From Sanderia malayensis (lineage: Eukaryota; Cnidaria; Scyphozoa; Semaeostomeae; Pelagiidae), in assembly GCA_013076295.1 (NCBI GenBank), contig RQOL01000699.1, forward strand, positions 2,108,001-2,172,000: a stretch of DNA of 64,000 nucleotides, read 5' to 3'. Numbering within the stretch: the first letter of the stretch is position 1; each line of letters begins with the position of its first letter. Positions 23,450 to 33,500 of this stretch are shown here, piece by piece. The notes under the pieces were generated by a model that was not told the origin of the DNA, did not search any database, and saw only the letters and a program-made list of their open reading frames with translations. Position numbers and translations under genes: made by a program.

Positions 23450-26345
23450 TCCATGTGACTAGAACATAATCTAGTGCCCAGTACTTTGGGAATAAAAACT
23501 TTCTCTGCGCGGTTTTACGTTCTTTGTCATTTGAAGAACGGTGCAGTTGGATTGATGGCAGGAGTTCGTGGCAACTTAGGCCTGTTCCTTCAACCACGTT
23601 GCTTAGGTAAAAGTAAGTAAGTGTTCTACAACCCTTCAATTTATTTCTTGTTGCTTTGTAAGAAATTTGAAGTCATCACTTAAATATTTATTTCTCGATT
23701 TCATCATTTTTACCTGCAGATAGTCGCTGCATTTACTTTCAGCCCTCGTTTAGCCATCCAGTCATCGAAGCAACGCCATCTTGTTGTAGCTTTGAAGGTA
23801 AGTAATTTACTCTGTTTCTGTTTTTAGCCATTCTCAATTTATGCTTAGCCAACTTGTGTTGTTTATCATGAAACATTGCATCCTTTTTATAGTGCAAGTG
23901 CTTCGAGAAGACAGATAGGAAAACGATAAAAATGGAGAGGACGATGGTTAGGCCTAACGCAGTTTATTATCACAAAGGGTAAGTTGATCTGCAATCTTTC
24001 AACTCATTTCTTATTGATTTTCATTTAATATTGAGCATAGCCCAACTATTTAGCTCTTGATTTCGTAGTTTTTTAGCCGCAAATAATTTGTGCCTTTGCT
24101 TTTAGATCTCGTTTAGCCATTCAGTTATCAAAGCAACTGGTTATGGCTTCGAAGGTAAGTTATTATTTTCGTTTTTATTTGCTCTTTTTTGCATTTCTTA
24201 CTCGATTATTATTTAGAAGCTTTTGCTTTCATCGTGAAACATTGTATCTTGCAGGTGTTTGGACAAGACAGATGGGAAAACGACAGAAATGGAGGAGACG
24301 ATCTTTAGGCCTAACGCAGTTTATTATCGCAAAAGGTAAGTTGTTCTACAATCCTTCAATGTATTTCTTATTAATCTTTACTTAGCATACTGCAGTGCCT
24401 AAATATTTATTCCTTGATTTCGTATTTTTTAGCCCCAAATAATTTTTGTCTCTACTTGTAGGCTTCATGTAGCCATCCAGTTATCAAAGTTGGAGAAGAA
24501 CGAAATAAAGAAAGAACGCCATCTTGTCACATCTTCAAAGATAAGTGATTTATTCTGTTCCTATCTTTTATTATTTTTTTTGTATTTCTTACTCGATTTC
24601 TATTGGGGCCCTTTTACTTATTTTTATTAGCAAATTAATTTACTTTTGTTGCATTTCAGATATTCAAAGGTGGAAAAGGTGGACGGGATGAGAGAGAGCG
24701 AGGACGGGAGAGGGAGAACGAGAGGAGAGAGAGAACGGAAGGAGAGAAGAGGGAGAGGGCAGGAGGAGAGAGGAAGAACGGGGGAAGCGCGAGGAAGGCA
24801 GGATAAGCCCTATCTACTGTTTCTCTCCCATTCTCCCGTACTCCCCTCTCCCCTTCCTCCCTCTCCTCCTCTCTCTCCCGTTCTCCTCTCTCCCCCGCCC
24901 TCTATCTCCCGTACTCCTCTCTCATCTCTCTATCTTCCGTTCTCCCTCTCTACCATCCGTTCTCCCTCTCTATCACCCGTTCTCCCTCTCTCGCACTCCC
25001 TCTCTTCTTTCTTTTCCACCTTTGGATATCTGAAATGCAAAAAAAGTAAATTAATAAAAAGTAAATTGCTAATAAAAATAAGTAAAAGGGCCCCAATAGA
25101 AATCGAGTAAGAAATACAAAAAAAATAATAAAAGATAGGAACAGAATAAATCACTTATCTTTGAAGATCTGACAAGATGGCGTTCTTTCTTTATTTCGTT
25201 CTTCTCCAACTTTGATAACCGGGTGGCTACATGAAGCCTACAAGTAGAGACAAAAATTATTTGGGGCTAAAAAAATACGAAATCAAGGAATGTAAGCGCT
25301 ACTTAATGTTAAGTAAAGATTAATAGGAAATGCGTTGGAAAATAGTAGAACAGAACAACTTACCTTTTGAGATAATAAACTGCGTTAGGCTTTACTTCAT
25401 TTCTATCTCCTCCATTTCTATCGTTTTCCCATCTGTCTTTTCCAAAAACCTGCAAGATACAATGTTTCATGATAAAAACAAAAGCTTTCAAGTAATAGTC
25501 GAGTAAGAAATGCAAATAGAAGCAAATAAAAACAAAAGCAGAGTAAACGACTTACCTTCAGAGCCATAACCAAGATGGCGTTGCTTCTTCGTCAAGTTCT
25601 TCTCCATCTTTGATGACTGGATAGCTGAACGAGGCCTCAAAGTAAAGACAAATTATTTCAGCTAAAAACTACGAACTCAAGGAATAAATATTTAGACGCT
25701 GCTGAATGCTAAGTTAGGATTAATAGGAAATGCGTTTAGGAAATTGCAGAAGAGCTTACCATTTGCGATAATAAACTGCGTTTGGCCTAATGCTTGTCTC
25801 CTCCATTTCTATCTGTCTTCTCCAAACACCTGCAAGATACAATGTTTTATGATAAAAACAAAAGCTTCTAAATAATAATCCAGTAAGAAATGCAAAAAAA
25901 AGCAAATAAAAACAATAACAGAGTAAATCACTTGCCTTCAAATGCAAAACAAACTGGCGTTGCTTCTTCGTCTCCTTCTCTTTGATGACCTGGTGGGTAA
26001 GCGAGGCCTAAAAGTAAAACAAAAGTTCTTCGCTGCTAAAAACCACAAAATTAAGGAAAACATAATTCGGCCATGCTTAATGTTTCAAAACAAATTAAAA
26101 TATAATAGTAAGGAATAAGTTGCAAGATTACAGAACAGCTTTTACCTTTTATAGCGATAAATTGAGTGAGGTCTGAGCAACTTGCTCCAAGCAATGGGCC
26201 TAAATTGCCTTGAGCTCCTGCAATCAATTCAAATACATCCTGCTTCTCCAAGTAGATTCAGTGAATGAAATAGAAAAGAACCTAAAACCGCGCAGAGAAA
26301 GTTTTTATCCCAAAAGTACTGGGCACTAGAATATGTCAATCACGA
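23450..26345. mobile_element. Giant fold-back palindrome with repeated exon-like cassettes
   Basis: The outer part of the left arm (GTGCCCAGTACTTT at about 23478, then a CTCTGCGCGGTTTT block) reappears inverted at about 26284-26337, and homology continues to a purine/pyrimidine centre near 24810. Each arm is about 1.3 kb and contains alternating sub-repeats. Type P carries CGTTTAGCCATCCAGTCATC and ends AAG|GTAAGT. Type Q carries AGACAGATGGGAAAACGA and ends GCAGTTTATTATCGCAAAAG|GTAAG. Cassettes are preceded by pyrimidine-rich AG acceptors. Long inverted arms made of sub-repeats resemble Foldback-type elements. No transposase was found. It lies between the convergent CFAP44 and UBAC2-like genes. 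Confidence 0.72.
24680..25010. repeat. GA-rich / CT-rich centre of the palindrome
   Basis: Purine-only runs (GAGAGGGAGAACGAGAGG-type, 24680-24800) are mirrored by pyrimidine runs (CTCCCTCTCTATC-type, 24830-25010). The stretch forms the inner hairpin of the fold-back element and has mirror-repeat character. Confidence 0.85.
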
Positions 26346-26794
26346 CGAGTGAGAACCGGATATGACGATTGAAATCATCCTGTGGATTGGAAATAAACCG
26401 AATAGATCAGACAGTTTGTCAATGCGACTTTCACACAACTGAATGTGTTAGATTGCGGTTCGAAACTTGCAAGGAACTATAAGATTCAGAGGCGTTATTT
26501 TTAAATAATGTTTTAAACCTCGCAGGGTTCAACATCACTGCAATTAATCTTAATGCATAATAAATTGCGTGTCTCAATGAATAAATTTTGCGATCAAGCG
26601 AAGCTTATACTATGTTACATTCAAAAGAAAAATATTAACAGAAGATAAATTAAAACAACTAATATACTTATTCATTTGCATCTGACGAGATTTGTCTCCA
26701 AGCCTATTTACATAATGGTTCTGCACTGTGAAATTTATCCTCTGGCTCTTGCTTACTTTCTTGGACCAAGTTTGGTAATAAAAGCCATTTATTC

Positions 26795-29161
26795 TTATCT
26801 GGTTGGTCGATTTCGATCACTAAAAGCATCAAGAAATCCTTCAACTGGATCAATGTCAGGCTGCAATGTATCAGTGTAACCTTGTCCCATTTGCTATGGA
26901 AAGTAAAACAAGTCAAAGAAATCTAATGCAAAGTATAAAGGGCTATACCCTGCAATGCTTTTATACCTTCATCATAAGATTGTCCTAGTTTTATCTCTCA
27001 CCCTTTTTTGACTCTGTACTTTAGACTCAATGACTTGGTGCCTTTAAGATTCCTGACTCTGTTACTATAGCTTATTCCTCTGTATTACTCTTATGGTGTA
27101 TACATTATGACTTACAAAATAGCTCACCCGGTTTGCTCCAGTCCTTGATGTCTGCATTCTAAGCAGATAATCATACATCATGTCTTCATGTATTTCCTCA
27201 GTGGCTCCTGCAAAAACCTTTCTGTGCCTTGGTTTTGTATCATCATTGATTACAAACCAATTATAAACAGTTCTAGCCAGTGAAGATATGAAATCTGGAA
27301 CACATAGCCACTTCTGCACATAGAAGAGATTATGCTCGTACACAACTCCGGAAACCTAGAATCAAGAAATAGTTGATTATAGCAAGAGAGATGACTATGA
27401 TAACTTCATGAAAAGTATGTATCAGGATACATATACAGTGGATCCTCTGTACAAGGGACAGATTCATTGGTTCTGTAAGTGCTCTTTATATATAAATTCT
27501 GCTGGATGTAGAGACAGGACAGATTAATATGCAAGAAGTTCATGAATAAATCAGGTTTTGATAGAATAGAGAAAACAGAAAAGCAGAAAAGAAGGAACGT
27601 GGAAGAGAGATAGTGATATGAGAAGATCTGGTCTAATTTAAAAAAAGATAATTGAGAAAAGGAAATGCAATGATTATGACATAATGAGTATGCAATGAGT
27701 AAAAAGAAGTTAATGATAATTAAAAATAAACTTGTTAGTGAAAGAAATCTAAATAACAAACCAAGCCTAATATAGCTGCTCTAAATGATCTATTGTTTGT
27801 CAACATCATCTGAAATATGAAAGAGCAATACATGAACTTATGAAGAAATGAAGGGAAATTAACAGTTACAATGAACGAAGGAAATATATGAGGAATATCT
27901 TATACAGCAGTAATATTTACTTTTATTGCCATAAGATTAACAATCCATTTTGCAGTCATTGTGAAGCCATTGCGAGTCCAGAGAGAACCATTGTAGATGT
28001 CTTTGTGATAATAAAACAAAAGTGCAAATAATGGGCCATATCTGTTTGGTTAATTAAGATATGAAATATAGAAATTAATAAATTTTGAGCTTAAAGAAAC
28101 TATCTAACCAGCTAACTAAGAAGCTAAGAAATGAAACATAGAAATGGGTGAATTTTGAGCTTAAAGAGATTATCTAACCAGCTAACTAAGAAACTAAGAA
28201 ATGAAACATATAAATATATGAATTTTGAGCTTAAAGAGACTATCTAACTAACTTAAAGAGGATATCTAACTAAATGACTAAATATCTAACTTAGAGACAG
28301 TTACGATTTTAGGTCAAAAAACGATGTATAGATTAAAAAAGGATACAGCCCACCAGCCATGGTCTCTGATGCTGAAAAATATGGCTGAAGAAATTTGCTA
28401 TTAAAGCAAACAAAATGACTTCCAACTGTCAAAGTCCATGAGGCCAGAATGCAAGACTAAAATAAAAGGTTTAGATTTTAGAATGTATTTATAGTTGCAT
28501 CATAAATCATTGAAAGATAGCAATATAAAGGAGGTGTAAGTTACATGGATTCCACCCTGGAGTTCTTGTAGTGTATAGTTTGTAAAACCAATAGAAAGTA
28601 TAACTTACAGCAAATTTTTTAGATCCCCATTGTCTTTCAAGATGTCTTAGATGATAAAGTAATGCAGAGCCATACAGCCATTCAGCAGTACTGTCATAAA
28701 CAAGTTGAGAGGTCAGAAGCCTCCAAACCTACAAAAAAAATTAGCGAATTAGATTTTTAGTTAATAAAAAAAATGATTGTTTCGTTACACAAAAGCAGAG
28801 TAACGCAATAATTTATACTTCTTGCTTTGATGTGATAAGAGGCCAATTTAAGTCGATAATTCTGTGATAATTTCCAGGTAAAAATAGCAAATTTAATGTC
28901 GCAGCTCCGCTTGCAATAAGCAATATCTTTGTGACTGGAGAATTTTCTGAAAATTAATAAATAACCAATTCAAGTTCTTATTGTCATAACTTCCCTTCAA
29001 AAACTCTAATTCTGCTGCAAAGAAGGGAAAATGAAACAAAATATGTTGACTTTAGGCCTTGCCTACACAACGGTACTTTAACTTGCGTAAGTTGCAAATA
29101 ATTACTTACTAAAACCAAACCTAGAATTGTTCTCAGGTTGCAGCATCAATCCAGAATCCAT
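26795..29161 (-). CDS. UBAC2-like rhomboid pseudoprotease, 301 aa, without UBA domain
   Basis: Human UBAC2 is an ER membrane rhomboid-like protein that works with UBXD8 and gp78 in ER-associated degradation. Exons on the minus strand, in order: 29161-29110, 28946-28819, 28728-28609, 28456-28347, 28041-27921, 27809-27762, 27355-27128, 26893-26795. The sum is 301 codons plus stop. Landmarks are VWRLLTSQLVYDS, LERQWGSKKFA and SGVVYEHNLFYVQKWLCVP, which parallel UBAC2. Several hydrophobic membrane segments fall in exons 2-6. The region equivalent to the rhomboid serine loop reads MAGGLYGPLFALL, without serine, so it is probably inactive. The C-terminus stops after an acidic 33-residue exon (...DAFSDRNRPTR) instead of a UBA domain. 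AATAAA follows the stop directly (26788-26793). The ATG is the first in frame; a further 5' exon cannot be excluded. Confidence 0.75.
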
Positions 29162-29740
29162 CAGTAAATTTTCGGATGTGCAAGATACTGGATATAAAGT
29201 TTAAAAGCAACGAAAAAGCAAAAAATTGCTCTACACGATCTTCATTTCAATTCATTTTACAGAGGGTGCGATATGCGTTAACCATTTATATCAGCAGTCA
29301 AAAGCAGATGTTATCATCATAATCATCATCTCCATGTTGTTAGCAATCGTTGCAGAGCTTATGTGATAAAAGAGTTTGTACAAGATGTAAACAGCGTTTA
29401 GGCAAATAAACAGCTCGGGAAGATAAAGAATAAATAGCAGGTATGTTCAAATGAATCAATTTAATTTAAAAAGATGAAGGAAGTAGCTATGACTGGGCTC
29501 TGGCTTCGCGGCAACGCTGTTGTACGCGTCTTTTCATTGGCATAATAGATGGTAAGATAGCAAAAGCAAAATAAAGTTCGATTCGAGCTTAAATTATGGA
29601 GACAAAGGAGAGCAAATGATATAAATACGCATGCGTATTGATTCACACCCACAATTAGAAAGCCTGTGCACACAATTCCAGATCGTAATTTGACGTATCT
29701 ATATATATCGGTGGCGAGTCACCAAGCAGATGTCGCTGGA
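29162..29740. other. Intergenic, no gene seen
   Basis: AT-rich DNA upstream of the UBAC2-like gene, holding its presumed promoter. I found no conserved coding segment on either strand. Confidence 0.5.
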
Positions 29741-29744
29741 TATA

Positions 29745-30050
29745 TATGAACAGACCGGCACTGTTAGCCCTCGTCACCCCGGTGTACCAACAGAGTTAGT
29801 AGTTGAGTACGATCGGTTGATGGTTTTTCGGCGTTTCTGCCGAAAACTATCCTGAACGGAAAGACGAAAAGTCCCGGTACGCCGGGGATCTACATTCTCT
29901 TGTAGATCCTCGGTGTACCAGGCCTCATTTAGTTTCAACTCACCTTCAATTCAACTGCAAGTGGAGCTCGGTGGAATCGATCCGCGACTCCATGAGTGGC
30001 AAGCACAAGCACAAGTGCCAACCACTTCGCCACAAGAGTTGAACTAACAA
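29745..30050 (-). mobile_element. tRNA-derived SINE-like element
   Basis: Read on the minus strand, the head holds a pol III A box (TGGCGAAGTGG, 30032-30022) and a B box (GGATCGATTCC, 29983-29973) 38 bases apart, as in tRNA-derived SINEs. The body then carries two strong hairpins: one with TGTAGATCCTCGGTGTACC as one arm (about 29874-29922) and one around CGGCGTTTCTGCCG (29820-29852). No intact tRNA cloverleaf could be drawn, so it is not called a tRNA. The exact 3' end and target duplication were not found. Confidence 0.6.
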
Positions 30051-30059
30051 GAGGGTAAA

Positions 30060-30579
30060 TACTAAAGCTTCAATTCAGGATTGGTACAAAAATTGATGGA
30101 GCACTCAGTAATAAAAATCAAAGATCAAGAACAATTCATCTGCATTTCATATCCATTTCCTAAGTTATTTAATCGTAAGACCCAATTATTAAAAAACATG
30201 TCCTTTCATTTGAGTAATGTTAATAATATATTTATGCCGATCAAAACATACTTAATTTATTAAATAAAGTTTAGTAAGTAACGTTAAGGTTATCTGAATT
30301 TTTATATGCATATATGTATTCATTAGGTATATTTAATGTATTTAAGAAACTAATACTTTCAAAACTAAAAGTGATTGCTATCTTATTATTGATAAATTTA
30401 TTTTGATATCTATATAAGATTTATTTAATCATTTTAATATCTGTATAAGAATTATGGTAGGATACATATTACTTTGAGACGTCGTGCCCTTGAACGGTGA
30501 ATCACTTCACTATAGTTGTTTTATGAAATGTACTGCTTGAAATAAATGTAATCTCTATACAACCTTTTTATTTTTGTCG
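30060..30579. other. Intergenic, no gene seen
   Basis: AT-rich DNA between the SINE and the 3' end of the peptidase gene. The minus-strand poly(A) signal of that gene (AATAAA, 30572-30567) lies 8 bases after its stop codon. Nothing else was recognised. Confidence 0.5.
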
Positions 30580-33500
30580 TTACCAAACATGGCATTTCTC
30601 TTTCGGGTTCATTCGACTACCAGCTGGACAGTTAAAGGCTTTTGCAAATGCTTCTGTGTTACTCAAAGTTCCAATAATTCTACAAAAAATTAATAATATT
30701 TTGGAAAACAAAACTCTATATGAACAAAACGAAACCATAGCTTGATAAAGTAAATAAGGTTTCTGTAATAAATGTTGCACTTGTAACATTTATTTTTTCT
30801 GATATTCTGTTGCTACTTCTTAATTGCTGATATTTGGCCAAATATCAGCCAGATATTTCTTATAAAAGTTGTTCTGATAAAAACACGTTTAATACCAACT
30901 AGGGACATTAATATTAGTACATTAACGTGATCTCGCTTGCCTTAATCTATCATAAACAGTAACTTGACTTAATATAGGCACAAGAAAAGTAAAAAGGGGG
31001 AGGGAGACAAACCTGAACATAGATGGGGCGTGGACGTCATCCTTGATCGATTCGACGAGGGCGTGGTGGGTTGAGTTGTGACACTCTTTCTACAAATCAA
31101 ATACAAAAAAACAAATATAAAAATATCATCAATAAAATAATTCTAACTAACGGTGAAAATCACTTCTGGTTCACAACTTCAATATATTGCAAAGCATAAA
31201 AGGCATTCTACCTGTGCATAACCAAGGAAAAACAATTGTTTATTGTTTTGCTTTAAGCCAGGCAAACGATATTCCTCTCCGTTCTTTTTAACCCAGTCTT
31301 CATAGGCCTTGATAAATAGGAAAACAATATAAAAATGAAAAAAAGAAAGATACATATGTACTCAAATGGTTTGCAAAAAGTCCTTTCACAATCGGATAAG
31401 TAAACGATATACAGTTGAACGTCGATAAGTCCAACACCCAAGGATAAGAAAAATTTGTCCCACTTATCGAGGTTTCGACCTATCGAGGTTCACATATAAA
31501 GCACACAGAACCAAAGGAAATACAAACATAATCGAGATCGGGGGAGTTCCACTTAAGCGGTAGTCAATTTATCATAATGGATACATAAAGTTATTCACTA
31601 CCCGCGAGGGTTTGAAAATTTTAACTTTTGAACGAATTGTTCTAGAAGGCTGAAAACTATTTCAACGTGATCAGAAGGCCCTAAATAGTATGTTTCGATT
31701 ATTTGTGAGCCAAATTTCAATCATTTTCAATTTTTCGTTGTTCGAATTTCGACTTCAACGATGGATACATAAAGTTATTCACTACCCGCGAGGATTTGAA
31801 ATTTTTAACTTTTGAACCAATTGTCCTAGAAAACTGAAAATTGTTTCAACGTGATCAGAAGGCCCTAAATAGTATGTTTCGATTATTTGTGAGCCAAATT
31901 TCAATCATTTTCAATTTTTCGTTGTTCGAATTTCGACTTCCATGATGGATACATAAAGCTATTCGCTACCCGCGAGGATTTGAAATTTTTAACTTTTGAA
32001 CCAATTGTCCTAGAAAACTGAAAATTGTTTCAACGTGATCAGAAGGCCCTAAATAGTATGTTTCGATTATTTGTGAGCCAAATTTCAATCATTTTCAATT
32101 TTTCGTTGTTCGAATTTCGACTTCCATGATGGATACATAAAGTTATTCGCTACCCGCGAGGATTTGAAATTTTTCACTAGGATCAACTGTATCTAAAAAG
32201 ATCGCCAGCGTAATAAAATAATGGTTTGAACTTGTTTGAGCATTACAATTGCAAAAACTTATCAAAAATGTTTAAACTCTCCCTTCAATAGTGTTTTGTG
32301 GCCAAATTAAAAGCTGGTATGGCATTCTAGCTTAAATATTCGTTAAACTTTCAATTTAACAACAAAAGAAATCTGAACAAAACTTCTCACCTTGAATGCA
32401 ATTTTCAGTCCTCCACCATCGGCAATATTCTCCCCAAGTGTATTTTTACCATCAATCTGAAACAAAAGAGAAAACGCGTTCAACAAACATCAATTTGAAA
32501 TACTTGATTGCAAAGGTCATGTTTTATGCGCTGCAGTACGTCATTGTATATAAATTGTGCGAGTTACTAAACTACGAATTTGATACTAGATCAACTCACG
32601 TGAAGGTCTTTGCCAATTTTAAATCTGTTGAACTGATCAACTAAACATTTGGTCCTTTCTTCGAAATTAGCGACAGAAGGATCGCTCCATTTTGTTCTCT
32701 TTTGGATCAGTTCACCATAGAGATTGAATTTTCTTCCTAAGAATCATTAATAAGTTAAGAGTTAAGCGAACGATAAAATAAGATTTAAAAGCTGTGAGAG
32801 CACAGAGAAACTTGGTGGTGATTTACTGACAAGATTTCACAGGCTTTTCACTTACCAAGAGTGTCGAAGCCATGCGTTAGTTCATGTCCAAGTACGTGAC
32901 CAACTGCACCATAACTTACAGATCTAAAAGATGAAAGACACCACTCACAATAAGAAAGCTTTGAGCAACGCATTTAAGCTTTTTATCTTGAAAGGTCTTA
33001 AGCTAACTATGAAGTGCCTTTAACAACCTGAGCTAACGCTAACTAGGAAGGTCATTTTGCATTCTGAGCTAGCTATGAAGTGCCTTTAACAACCTGAGCT
33101 AACTAGAAAGGTCCTTTTACAACCTGAGCTACCTATGAAGTGCCTTTAACAACCTGAGCTAACTAGAAAGGTCCTTTTACAACCTGAGCTACCTATGAAA
33201 TGCCTTTAACAACCAGAGCTAACTAGGAAGGTCCTTTTACAATCTGAGCGAACTAGGAAGTTCCTTTTACAATCTGAGCTAACTAAGAAGGTCCCTTTAC
33301 AATCTGAGCTAGCTATGAAGTGCCTTTAACAATCTGGGCTAACTAAGAAGGTCCTTTAAAAACCTGAGCTAACTAAGAAGGTCATTTTACAAATGCTGAA
33401 ACATACCTTGGGATTGGTTCTCCATAGAAAAATGGCGGTTGTAAGATTCCAGCTGGGATAACAATTTCATTCTTGGTAACAACATAAAATGCATTCGCCA

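Noticed and set aside
24646..25110. 154-codon ORF with Arg/Glu then Ser/Pro runs
   Set aside because: It is a translation of the GA/CT-rich centre of the palindrome, with no start context or family signal.
29970..30035. tRNA gene on the minus strand
   Set aside because: A and B boxes are present but no cloverleaf with acceptor pairing or anticodon loop could be drawn. The longer hairpin-rich tail fits a SINE better.
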